The notes beneath the pieces were generated by a model. It was not told the origin of the DNA. It was given only the letters and a program-made list of their open reading frames with translations, and did not search any database. Of a stretch of 64,000 nucleotides of DNA, positions 13,690-25,737 are shown one piece after another. The stretch comes from Homalodisca vitripennis (Eukaryota > Arthropoda > Insecta > Hemiptera > Cicadellidae), in contig NW_025777602.1 in NCBI RefSeq assembly GCF_021130785.1, positions 1 to 64,000 of the forward strand, in the 5' to 3' direction. How positions within the stretch are numbered: the stretch's first letter is position 1; every line of letters begins with the position of its first letter. The translations under genes were made by a program, and so were the position numbers.

Positions 13690-16600
13690 TCAGAGATGAC
13701 TGAATTTTTTAATTGAATTAATTGACTGAATTTATAATTTCAATTACGTATTAATTTGTTTATCAAGTTTATCTAGAAACAGTCCAACCCCATAGGCAAC
13801 AAGTTCCAATTAGTTTTGATATTAAAGTTTCCTCACAAAACAGTGCAGAAATGTATTTTTGAAAAATATAAATGGAACAAAGTATAAGCCTTTAGAAATT
13901 TTTAACAAAGATTTATTAGCGTATGGTGTTCCTGTTTTACAACGTTAAATTTCGCATGAAAGCGCTAGTAACTGTCAAGCCAGTTTATAAAATCATTTGT
14001 AACATTAGGAAGTTTTATGAACATACTTCGAACAGTTTGGAATGATTGGTAAGTTTTTAAAAAAACTTCTATAACACATACCTCCATATTTCACCGCTAC
14101 CATCAGTTTTTAACCAGGAGTGTGTTATTTCGGTATATGAAATTATTTTCCAATAACTTAATATGATGGTTTTTTACCTATCCTAACAAAGGCAAATAGG
14201 CTTAGCGAAATTAGTAAGGAGTACATTTAAATTCATACACGTGAGTTATAGTTTGCACCTAAAAACCCTCACTCATAAATTTAAAACTCTTTCCAACACA
14301 CATATCAAATAATATTGTCCTATCATTCATTACCTATAATTATTATTACTGTAACCATAGTTGGTAAGAAATTTCAGTAAAATACTTGTCCTTTTAGAAA
14401 CAGTGAAGATGTAAAAATGTCTGAAATTTAAAATTTTTTAAAGATTCGGTATTATTTCTCAGAATTAAATACAACAATTGCTATAAAGACAACTAATTAT
14501 AGCACTTAGACATTGTATAAGAATTAGTAATTTTTTATAGTTTAGAAAAATGTGTTTTGACTGATTGTATGATGACAAATATGAGCTAAAGTTTGTAAAA
14601 TTTAATGATATAAATTTAGGCTATGGAGGCCTTGGCGGAGATTGAGTTCCCTAAGTTAGTGTGGAATGGCAGTTGATTAATTAGTCTAAATGGGACATTT
14701 AGATTTCGAAGTGATTTTGCGTAAAACTAATTAATTTACCAGCCGTGAATTCCAAAACCCATTAATAATTTTTAATTAAGCTAAATATGTTTAAGGAAAG
14801 AGGCAATTTCAATATACACTCAGTAAAGTAAGAAAGTGGTGTTTTAAAACTATTTTTGGTACGCTACCGGTTATTGAATTTGTCGTCGAATTGTGGTTAC
14901 ACCACGTTAACAATACTTTATTATTAGAATATATTCATATTGATTGAATATATTATATATTCATTACGAGAAAATATACTAAAGTGACGCTATACAGTGT
15001 ATGGTGTTTTAGTATTATACAGGCAATAAAAACCAGTTTCAATTCAAAGAGGCAGAAGTTCCAGTTTTAAAGCTTCTAGACAATTACTTACTATAATATG
15101 CCTTATTGTGTTACATGTGTTTATCATTGGTATAATATGGTCAATATTTAAAAATTCCTTACTACCGATGAACTCCAGTGAATTTCAAGGAAGTTTCTTC
15201 TACATATAAATTAATAATACTCAAAAAGGTCTTTTAAGGAAATGGTTACAAACGAATTTCTAAAGTTTTATTTTATCTTTTTTATAGTCTTTTTTATAGG
15301 GAATCGACCCCTAGGTTTATATATTAGAGAGTTGCAGCTCCTTTGCGACAAGTAATAAGATCCATAGGATGAAAACCAATGACTTAACTCCCCTTGTTAT
15401 TGGGCAAATTTTAAACGAAATTACTTATGATCGTGTTTTGGTACAAGGTTATCGGATACTGTTACAATTTGGAACCTCTTAGAGGCCCAACTACCTGTTA
15501 AAGTTTGAGAACTGTTAAATAAAGGAAACTCCAAGGCTACTGACTACAGAGGTCCGAGGGCTGCCTCAAACCCTGTGTGTGTGTGTGTGTGTGTGTGGTG
15601 TTATTTTTAGGATGAGAGCTCACAGGAGCCATGGTCTCTTAGAGACTGGGAGCTGGTCCACAATTCCAATAAATAAAAATGATTTATCTTTTTAGTTTAA
15701 AAACCTTGAACATTTCTAACTCCATGGGACACTCAGATAACAATAATATAAAAAAATATTTAAAAATATTATTGTAACTTTTGTTCTGTATAGTAACTAT
15801 GCTTTTTCTCTCATTAAAGTGATAGACACTAGCAATTACAATAGCGAGTAATTATATTTGCAACGTAAAAATAAAAGAAATATCCTTGTATTATTTAAAT
15901 CAAGATAATTCAATTACTAAAAAAATAATAATTTAAGCTAACAAACTATGTTTCGTAACGGGCAAGCAAATTTTGAGCGAACACGAGTTTCACCGAGTGT
16001 TATAACATGCAAATCACCCCACACCAAACTGTCTAATGTCACAGCTGGGATAAACTCCTAGTTTTATTTGGGAGTTAGTGTGGCGAAAACTTAATAACTA
16101 ATATTTATATTTAGTATTAGTAAAGTTCCGTAAAAAAAATTTTGAACCCGATTCATACACTCATTTAAAGAATATAAACTTCAGAATCAAAGTAAAATTT
16201 ATACTACCCGTTTCTATTAATTACTTTAAAAACTGATTTATAAATAGTTTAGGTAATAAAGGTAGGTTTTAATTAGATTACTGGTTTAGCCCACGAAAAA
16301 GTACATAATTTAAAGAAGGTAGCTCCTTAGAAAATGTAACACTGGAAAATGTATTATGAGTGATCTTTTAATTTGGTTACATATATTAATGTGAAATTTC
16401 TGTTACACCAGTACTTTGATGAGATAGATAATTGAATGTCATAGAGAAATCGAGAGATCAAACAATATCTCTGGAATTCACCACTCTGTATTGCTGACCA
16501 TTACAAGTTGATAGTGTTACTTAAATATACGAATAAAAGAGACAATGCGATGAGATTATACTCTGTCTGCACACAACACACATAAATAAGATTCTCACAA

Positions 16601-17300
16601 TATTTTTATACGGTTTGTTATGGATATTTGTTATATTTTTTTTATACTGATACATAATCTTAATTGAATTCCATTTAATAAGCCCATTTTCGTAGTGGAT
16701 AGCGTTTATAAAAAGATTGCTGGCATTTACCTTTTTACTAAAATGCCCTCCATAGGTGCAATTAATTGAGGTTCAAAACTTAAAATGATTTTTCCTACTA
16801 CTTTTCTAAAAAAAAAAAACAAATTTAATTGTTTTTAGTTTATTTTTTACAAAGGTTACAATAAGTATAGGACAATCTATGTCTTTTATTTAATTAATTC
16901 TATTGTTTATTTTTCAGATAATTTAGAACGTAACTTGGATTTTGGCCAATATATAATTAAATGCTACATGTTATTTCAAAAGAAATATTCCCTTTTTTTT
17001 CCATGAATGAAAATAAGATTTATCATGCTAGTGGGAAATCCCTGTACTGTATATTTCTGAAATGTTTGTACTTGTAATTGGTTTGTCATAAGCCAATTAT
17101 TCATAACCTTTATCCTTAACACTCTTCTTTTTTACGTTTTTGCTAAGGTCTTGAGAACATGTAAATTTGTAATCCACATTTTTGGATATACATGTAATTA
17201 AATCGAAATAATGAAATGAACACAATAAAGTATCCATGGAAAGTTTATGATTATGGGTTTATAATTTATTTTCATGTCAATATTTACACCTATAGGGAGA
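13690..17300. other. No gene recognised
   Basis: AT-rich DNA with one GT microsatellite. No motif-bearing frame on either strand. Confidence 0.6.
15574..15598. repeat. (TG)n microsatellite
   Basis: Pure TG run of about twelve units. Confidence 0.95.
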
Positions 17301-17305
17301 CTGTA

Positions 17306-17345
17306 CGCGCGCGCGCATGTTTGTGTGTGTGTGTGTGTGTGTGAA

Positions 17346-17404
<59 letters not shown>

Positions 17405-17475
17405 AGAGAGAGAGACAGAGACAGAGAGAGAGAGGGAGAGAGAGGGAGAGGGAGAGAGAGAGGAGAGAGAGAGAG

Positions 17476-17527
<52 letters not shown>

Positions 17528-17538
17528 GGGGAGGGGGA
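17306..17538. repeat. Compound (CG)(GT)(GA)n microsatellite
   Basis: Three dinucleotide tracts follow one another: CG at 17306-17316, TG at about 17322-17341, then nearly 200 bases of GA with scattered GG and CAG interruptions. Open frames rich in Arg/Glu on one strand and Ser/Leu on the other are by-products of the repeat. Confidence 0.95.
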
Positions 17539-17599
17539 AAGAATGAGGTGGGTTTGTTTATTTCGTCTCAATGTATTTATCATTATTGTTTTTATTTCA

Positions 17600-18710
17600 G
17601 TCATTTTTATATCCTAAAACTATTTCTAACATCAAACGTTTTTTATTTATCAAACTAGTTATTCATTATTATATTATTCCGACCCTAACATATTTATTAC
17701 GTTCATAAAGCATTTATGTACGCACGTATCAAATATACCAAGTGCTGCATTCTGATAAAGTGCAAACAATATATAGAGCTCAGCAATGTTTGCACTCTGA
17801 AAACAATATCAACTGCAGCAGTTTGTTTATTGAAGATTTATCTCGATAACAACATTATATAAGCAGCTGTTTTCAGTTATGTGTAGTCTCATTATCTACC
17901 TTAAAATACTCCTGACAGTATTTTTGTTTCAATGTTCTTACTGTGGAAATTCTGGAAACAATACACTATTGGTTAATCAATATTTACAGGGTTTATTTGT
18001 GCTATCTTAGCTACATTTAAACTTTAATCTCTTACAGTCAAATACTCCTTCTTTTGTAAGAGGTATTTAATTTATTTTATTTTTGAATTATTTTGTAAAT
18101 GGTTACCATTTTCTAATAGTTACAGTCAAATTTAATGTGTATTGAAATACTATATGCTTCATGGAAACATTGGATAGAAAATATTATTGGTAAAAGTTTT
18201 TAACTCAAGGGTAAATGTTGATTATTCTCATCTATATTCTTACTAGGAGATATATAAAATAGATGGTCCAAATTGGGTATTTTTTTGGTATTCGGAATAA
18301 CTGTTTTAATGGGGAATATTAAAATTATACATAAAATAAAACCCTCCATGAGAAACGTTTCATTCTTTATTGTTAATAAAATATTTTGTTAAATATTAAA
18401 TTTACGTTTTATTCAGTTTTAAGTTGGAGCAGTTTGCACACCGACGTTTTTCCAAGTTATTTCTCACGGCTGACTACATAAAACACTCTGCAGTATAAGG
18501 GCAACATCCTATTTACGACGTATAAACTATTTGTTTAGTAGTTAGAACCAACGACTGTTACGATTTTCAGACGAGTTTCTGACAATTTTTTATGCATAGA
18601 ATATTGCAAACACTTACTTACTTTATCACTTTATTTTTAGACGTGACATAAAAATTTTTGATCTCTCGTATCCAACGCCATGTAATATATATACATAAAT
18701 CAGAAGACCA
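17600..18710. other. No gene recognised
   Basis: AT-rich, no coding or structural signal found. Confidence 0.55.
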
Positions 18711-18810
18711 GGTATTTGGTCTTCCTGATCATATGTTAGTTTGCTTATTTAAAAAACGCATATGTGAAAGATACGGCCAAATACAAAAATAATTGAATCG
18801 GAAAAAGTCA

Positions 18811-18886
18811 GCGCGCTGTGGTGTAATGGTAGCTACATTCACCCGGCAAGTGAGAGATCCGGGTTCGACTCGACTCCGGCGGAGCA
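18811..18886 (+). pseudogene. tRNA-like sequence, unit 1
   Basis: Has an A-box-like GTGGTGTAATGGTAG and a B-box-like GGGTTCGACTC. Compared with unit 2 there is an extra T in the D-arm region and a CGACT duplication in the T-arm, so it cannot fold as a normal tRNA. Confidence 0.65.
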
Positions 18887-19078
18887 AGTACTTTTTGTGA
18901 TTCAATGTTTATTGAAATTAAATAAGGCTTGTTGCCAATTTATACAATTTAACGTACGTAAATAAAAGTCGTTTGACAGGTATTTGGTCTTCTGATCATA
19001 TGTTTAGTTTGCTTATTTAAAAACGCATATGTGACAGATACGGCCAAATACAAAATAATTGAATCGGAAAAAGTAAAC

Positions 19079-19150
19079 GCTCTGTGTGGTGTAATGGTAG
19101 CACATTCACCCGGCAAGTGAGAGATCCGGGTTCGACTCCCGGCGGAAGCA
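19079..19150 (+). pseudogene. tRNA-like sequence, unit 2 (best preserved)
   Basis: Length 72 with good D arm, a five-pair anticodon stem TTCAC/GTGAG and a T arm CCGGGTTCGACTCCCGG. The anticodon loop reads CCGGCAA, giving GGC in the anticodon position (alanine type), but position 33 is C instead of the near-universal U and the acceptor stem pairs poorly. I therefore call it tRNA-derived rather than a working tRNA gene. Confidence 0.6.
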
Positions 19151-19189
19151 AGTACTTTTTGTGATTCAATGTTTATTGAAAATTATATA

Positions 19190-20072
19190 TATTTACATAT
19201 AACATACAAAATAAAACATGTCACATTAAAACTAAACATTTTATAAAAACTGTTATTCACTAGCTATTATAAAGATGTGTAATGTTTCCTAGGAATTTCA
19301 TCCTTATTAATTTGGTATGTATGATCAATACATCTATACGATTACACATTTTCTAACCATATATAACAATTGAGTTGAATGGCTTGACGTTTTGAGCACA
19401 CAATAGTCATTATTTTAACTAAGAACATTTTATAGGATAACGGTTATTACTATGAATTATAGATAAATTTGGGGTTATAAAGGTTAGTTTTGACGCAAGC
19501 AGTATCATATTAACTTTATATTTGATGAATTAATTAATATCAGCTGTCATTGTGTGACGAATATAGCATTATTTTACCGAAGAATTGAGAATATGTTAAT
19601 TTAAGGTTAAAAACTGTTTTCTATGGTGTATCGCGCCCATTTTCACTAATAGGAAACAATAGTGCTAAAAAAATTAATATAACAAATAAAACAAACATGA
19701 TATGGCGCACATGGATTGCGTTGCTATCTGTATTGTATCAAGAACATATTTACCGAGGGGGCAAAGAAGAAACCCGGCTTCGGGTGTGCCTTCAAAGCAC
19801 GCATACAATTTTTCTTCAGGGAGTTACGATATAAACTTATCATTATCATAATATTTGCAATTGATTGGGAGACATGGAGAAAATTTTTTTGATTTGTCTG
19901 AGTGTATTCCCAGATATATATTTCCTCATTTTCGAAAACTTAAGGGAAGAGATTTGGTGACAACGCAGGGTTTTTGTAGTGTAAGGTACAGTCGGAAGCT
20001 AATTTATCACGCTAATAAAAATATAAAACGTTTCTTGACTGTAGAAAGCCTTTACATCAAAACTTTTATATA

Positions 20073-20111
<39 letters not shown>

Positions 20112-23040
20112 ATTTAGCCACAAATATTGGTATAAGACTCACCATTTTCAAGAGTAAGACCGATTAATTAATACATTTAAAAAAGTCTTAGATACCATTG
20201 TATCCACAACAATTGAAGATACCGAAACCATTAAACAGTTGCTTTAAACAGAAAATAAAATTATTTAAAACATATTCTGAACCAAATTTAAAATTCTTCA
20301 GAAAAAAACACGTAAGCTAATTGTAAAATATAGGCTCAAATTGATCAAAATATAATAAGGATCTCTTACGTACTTAAAAGTGTTATTTCCAAAATAAAAT
20401 TACAAATATTTGAAATAACACATTATGGGTAAATTGTGTGTTGGAATCTTTAATATGCATATTTTAAAAGTTTTTTGTCACTTATTCAATTTAAAAAACA
20501 ATTAAAAATCATGCAATGATCACCTAGATGTATTTTATCTGGACAGAGCTCAAACATGAAATTGCCTAAAGTATATGGAATTTAAACCCAAATTGTTCCT
20601 ACAAGCCCAAAACCTGAAATAACTACTACAGGGGGTTGTAATATAGTCTCTGATCTATTAACCGAAAAACCCAAATAATAAGTATATTAGAACCTCAGGT
20701 TTATTTTCACATTTTCTGTTAACTTATCGTTTAATTTGGTAATTGATAGTATACTATTGTTCCATTAATAAAATTTAGTTTTATTTCATGTATATTTTTC
20801 GTTAATGTTTTGGAGTGTATGAATAGGTATTTAAGTATTGTGAAATTATGTTTCTCTGTTTTATATATCTAACTAAATGGCAGTAAGTTTTGTGTTCATT
20901 AACTATGCGTGCATTTACACTTGGCTGAGGCTGGAACAATATAACTATAGTTAGTTTTTTTACATAAAGAAATTTTGAATTGATTTAAAACTTAAAATGT
21001 ATGGTTGTTATATGCATATTCCGTTTCAAACATATCATATGACTGTATTGTACAACATTATAATTACTTAAGAAAGCTAAGTTCTTTCACTGTAGATTTT
21101 CAATATATTGGTTTGAAATAGTAAAAGTTTCACTAAATTCACCGAGATACTCAATTAAACAGAAGTGGCAGTGGAATTTGAATTAATGATTGTTATTTAT
21201 TCAACTGTTTCACTGTCTGGTTTCTGAACCCCTAAGCACTGCTCCACAATATGAAAATTAAACAATACTGATATGGATAAGAGATTTTAAATTTAACACT
21301 CGGCATAACTTAAAATTTAAAGTTTTTTGTTTTAAATTTAAAGGTTTATGCCCCTGACGTTCCAATTATTCGGCAGGAAAAGGCGAGAACCTTTTGTATA
21401 AATTACTACCATGGCAAAATTACTAATATTTATATACAAATTGTAAAGCTAATCTAAATTATTTTATTTTTATTATTTGAATAAGTTCCGTTTTAGAAAA
21501 TGTAATATGTACGATAAATCTAAACGTGATTTTGCCACACGAGACACAGTGCAGTGAGAGAGTACCCATATTTATCCTGGATTAATGACTGGAAAACTGA
21601 TAACAGAGTGTGATAGCTTCATGTAGGATGATTTATAGGTTGCTACCTTTGTATATCTAGTTCCTTCCTCGTGGTTAACCACATTATAGAGGCCTAATTT
21701 TCATTAGTGTACATTTATATTTCGACTTCAACAATAAACCCACGAATGTGTTAGACTGAAATTGATAAATTAAATCTCATGTCAACTATGTAGTTATAAC
21801 TGACAATATTACAAAATACAGTAATATTCACACGGTTTCAATGAGAGTACATATATCTTAAAAGGTCAGTTAAAATATATTTACTATGAGGTGAAAAGTG
21901 GTGTTGCATTTTGTTAGTTGTAAAAACTTTATGCTTACGTAACTCAATAACCTCAGGTTAAATATAACCAAAGCCAAAAATAATTTTACACAAGTCTGTT
22001 CTCACTTTAATATTTCTGTAGCACAAAAATTTACAAACTGAAAAAGATCTTATTCAGTATTGATAATAACATCCCTTATAAAAACTCCAGAAATAAGTCA
22101 TTGGACAATAAGTAGCTGGATAAATGTATAAATTTGAAGAAAATTTATGTAATTAAGCGTTAATTATCAAGGATTTACTTATTTTTCAGAGGACAAAAGA
22201 ACTTGGGAGGGAGATATTCAATTAATGTCTCCAATCTTGAGATAGTTCCTCAACATTTATTATTAAAAAAAAGGTATTAAAATAAAGAGATCTTTATTGA
22301 GAACTTGTTGATAAATAAGATCAACGGCAGTTGTTAAATGTCGATTGTCTTCACTAAAACAACTTTCTTACATATATATAAGTTCATTCAACCATTGCAA
22401 ATGTCCTTTGGTTTCGTTACATACTATTATTTCTGCTAACTTCACTTAATGGAAGTAACATTACGAAATCGATCATCAGCAAATCACTTCACAAAGAATA
22501 GTCAGATGAAGATCAGTTCAATTGGTTTTGTAGCTCGTTTAGAATTTGTAGCTAACTCTTCTTAATACGCCTAAACAAGTAAAACATTCATATGAGGATT
22601 GATCTTATAGGAAAACTCCTTGTGAGATTAGAAGTAAATAAATTTCTCAATCATCTATTTTAATCAAACTTTAGAGTTTATTTTCTACCTAGATCATCCG
22701 TTATAATCAATAACGGCACGTTACTACTATACCATCAGGGTGCTACAATTCACATACGACACCCTCTCCTTTAAAAACTTCTCATAGTCAAGCATGTTCA
22801 GAAATCCTGCAATATTCTCTTCAGGAGCTAGAAGCTCAAAGTTCCAGAGTGAAAAAAGATTCTAGGGATTCCCAGAAAGCTTTAAAACTCGAATTATCAA
22901 AATTGAGCTAAGCCAATTAATGCGATAATAATAAAACCGTTTGGCCTATATAAAAGTTATATGATTGGAATGTGATTTGTTTTTAACAAAACACACGTGT
23001 ACGGCGTTTCTTAAAGTACGTAATAACCTGTAATACGCGC
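19190..23040. other. No gene recognised
   Basis: AT-rich. Contains a TA run at 20066-20104. A plus-strand open frame at 19855-20157 reads into that TA run and has no recognisable domain. Confidence 0.55.
20066..20104. repeat. (TA)n microsatellite
   Basis: TA run with one TTT interruption. Confidence 0.95.
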
Positions 23041-23049
23041 TGATATATT

Positions 23050-23200
23050 TAGTACATAGAATGACTGATATAGCGTAAACAGAGGTACCACAGCGTAACG
23101 CCTGTATACATACACCGATACATTAACTTGATGTATGTGACAATACCTGATATGTTGGCGGCTGCTGCAGGCATACTGCCATGATAAATTACCTGTCAAA
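23050..23200. repeat. Dispersed repeat R3, copy 2
   Basis: Mate of 9920-10070: the ACTTGATGTATG and GATATGTTGGCG words are conserved with the same spacing. No coding content. Confidence 0.55.
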
Positions 23201-24091
23201 ATCAGTCCTTTTCACGTTATTTTGTTAATGTGTTGTCGACTAAGTTTGTCTTGACGTCATGGGTAAAAGAGACAGTCTTAAAGAAAATGTGGAAGTTACA
23301 GTACGATATAGTTAGATGGATGTAAGCACACGAATTCTTAAATCGATTTAACCCAATAATACTCCTTTCAAACTTACATTACACCACATAGCTCGGAAAT
23401 TGGTGACCGAGACAAAGGGAGCCGTCATGAAATATTTTGATATTTATTGAAATAAAATATTCATTACTCGCTCTTAATTCTCTTTAAAATTCGCAAATCT
23501 CGTATTTCGACACACAAAACCCAATTTTTTATTCCTAAAAATATTAAGTGTGTATATTGATTAGTGTGTGCAATACTCTCAGTAACAGAAATAAGTTACG
23601 TGACATATTAACCTTTGTAAATTGATAATAATCCTGGGTATTTCAATAAATGTTTTATATTAGTGATTTTACAAGGTGTAGCTATATATTGCAAATTGAG
23701 CATTTTGAATGTTGTTGCCTGTATTGTATTTGTGGTTATATTTAATAAAGAATTAGAGACGTATAGGTCTGTTAGCATCTTGCTTGTATGTATGTAAAGT
23801 CATGGATGTAATATGTCATAAAATTTTTTATGGGTATTCAAATTTTGGAGTTTTCAGAACGATTCATATTATAGTTCTTAAAAACATATTTAATATTTAT
23901 ACTTTTTACTACGGGAGGACTTAATTAAATTTGTTGTATGCGAAATGTGTAACTGTACGATTATCCCAATTTTCTAAAAATATTGCCTGGTTAAAAAATA
24001 TAAGGAGGCTGCATCTAATGTGTATTACTTATTTTTGAATGATTCTGAATTATGTACTTATGAGATGAATAACTAACAAGACATGTAGAAG

Positions 24092-24120
24092 TATAAATAG
24101 GGCTCTTTACACATTCAGTG
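24092..24120 (+). promoter_or_regulatory. Candidate TATA plus initiator core promoter
   Basis: TATAAATA at 24092-24099 is followed 25 bases later by TTCAGTG, a match to the arthropod TCAGT initiator with A at 24117. The downstream 200 bases are richer in GC than the surroundings. A TATA box is not rare in DNA this AT-rich, so the call rests on the spacing and on the splice-like signal downstream. Confidence 0.35.
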
Positions 24121-24319
24121 CGCCACTGAGCAGGGTGACACTGACATATTCAAACAGTGGTGTAGCAGTTAAGTGCTTCCAACCTCAGTCAGCGATCATT
24201 CAACGTTTGGAAAGCTCATTTACAACTGCCCTGTTGTTACATATCTTCATCGTATGATATAAAAACGCTTCATCTCACTGTCTCACACACTAATTGCTGA
24301 TTAATCCTTCTCTTGCAGG
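24117..24319 (+). other. Candidate untranslated first exon
   Basis: Starts at the candidate initiator and ends at CTTGCAG/GTGAGC near 24319, a strong match to a splice donor. The same site also looks like an acceptor (pyrimidines then TTGCAG), so direction is ambiguous. No long frame starts inside. If real, the coding exons lie outside what I can recognise here. Confidence 0.25.
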
Positions 24320-24329
24320 TGAGCAGTTC

Positions 24330-25735
24330 CAATTATTTCAAATTACTTATTAAAACGTTTCTAAAAAGTATTGAATTATTGAGATAATTAGTCCAAATAT
24401 TAATGGTATTCTTTCTTTTAAAATGTCCTCCTTATTTGCCCCTAAAAATCCTCTTTTTAGAAATTTGTATCTAGTTACTGCCGAGTTTTTCCGGAAGACT
24501 TACATTGAGTTTCGCCTCGTAAAGTTAGTCATTCGTTAGTTTAATTCATGTTGTAATTTTATTATAAAAGAAAAACATTGGTATTGTAACAAAACTAAAT
24601 TTTTTTGCATTACTCTCTATATTCTGGTAGTAATGTATCAATATATTTATCTACATCAAATAATTTACACCACGAGATATTGAAAATTATTTGATAAACT
24701 CTAAATTAGAGTAAAGAAACAAAATTGTTATAGTTCTGAAAACACAATTGACTAATTCCAATGGATGACTAATAAAACACTGCTTTTATTTCCTTGAGCA
24801 ATTTGTCACTCTGATAGTGTATTACTTATATAATAAATTTGTGATGTTCCTCTTAACTAAAAATAACATTTAGGCTCTTGATTTAAAAAAAAACATATAA
24901 ATGGCATATATACACAAAAACATATAAAAACGTATAACTGTTCGTAAAGTTCTTAACAATATATTTTTTCTTGTGAAATATATATGTGTTTGTGAAATGT
25001 ATGTGAACTTATGGTTATAAAGTGTAAGTCAAGTATTTGAAAATACTGACTTACATTGAAAATTAATTATGAAAGTACAAATTTAGAATACTAACAAGAA
25101 AATCAAATACAATAAATTTATTGAAGTTATGAATGTACAAAAATTTCTATAATCCAACAAAATGTAAACTGCCGATTGTACAAGAGGTTATAACTACGAC
25201 TCTAAATGGTCAAAAACTTAAGTTTGTCGGTTCACACCATATCGAAAATTGTTCGAACGAGTAAGTTATAGATATATTTGGGGCTCCTTATAGTGACAAG
25301 CCATGTTCATAGTTGCCTGCCAATGTAATGCTTCCTCCTTTGTTTGAAGTTTATTTTTGACAATGGAAGGATTGTGAAGGAAACAGGATTTTTTCCAGAC
25401 ATTTGCCGTCATTAAGTGAAACAAAAAATTAGTAACACTAACTTTCGAGTTCTGCAATATGATCTATTCTCAATCTCCTTAATGAGCCTGTAGGTCATAC
25501 CGAAATTGATTATTTAGCTTGCAGTATATATATATTATTATATCCCTTGATAAAAAATATGTTTACATTTTTCTTTCTATAAACACGACAAGCTTTTTTA
25601 GCTGATATTTGAAATATCAAAAAGAATATAATTACAGTAATTGCAGACATTTTACATGAAGCATAATGTATGGCAATTGTCTGGTTACCAAACATATATG
25701 TAGAGTCTTAATGTTTTATTGTTACTATACATTGG
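24330..25735. other. No gene recognised
   Basis: AT-rich with short frames and no family motif. Confidence 0.55.
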
Positions 25736-25737
25736 GC

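Larger units (their letters stand above)
18711..19180 (+). repeat. Tandem duplication of a tRNA-derived repeat
   Basis: Two units of about 205 bp lie 268 bp apart, 18711-18918 and 18979-19180. Each starts GGTATTTGGTCTTC, contains a tRNA-like core and ends in AGTACTTTTTGTGATTCAA followed by TGTTTATTGAA. A diverged third unit is at 61555-61715. The layout (leader, tRNA-like head, short constant tail) suggests a tRNA-derived SINE or a duplicated tRNA-pseudogene cassette. Confidence 0.75.

Noticed and set aside
17290..17658. Open frames rich in Arg/Glu (plus) or Ser/Leu (minus)
   Set aside because: They are translations of the GA microsatellite and have no start context or domain.
18811..19150. 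Two functional tRNA genes
   Set aside because: C at position 33, weak acceptor stem, and indels in unit 1 argue for tRNA-derived repeats.
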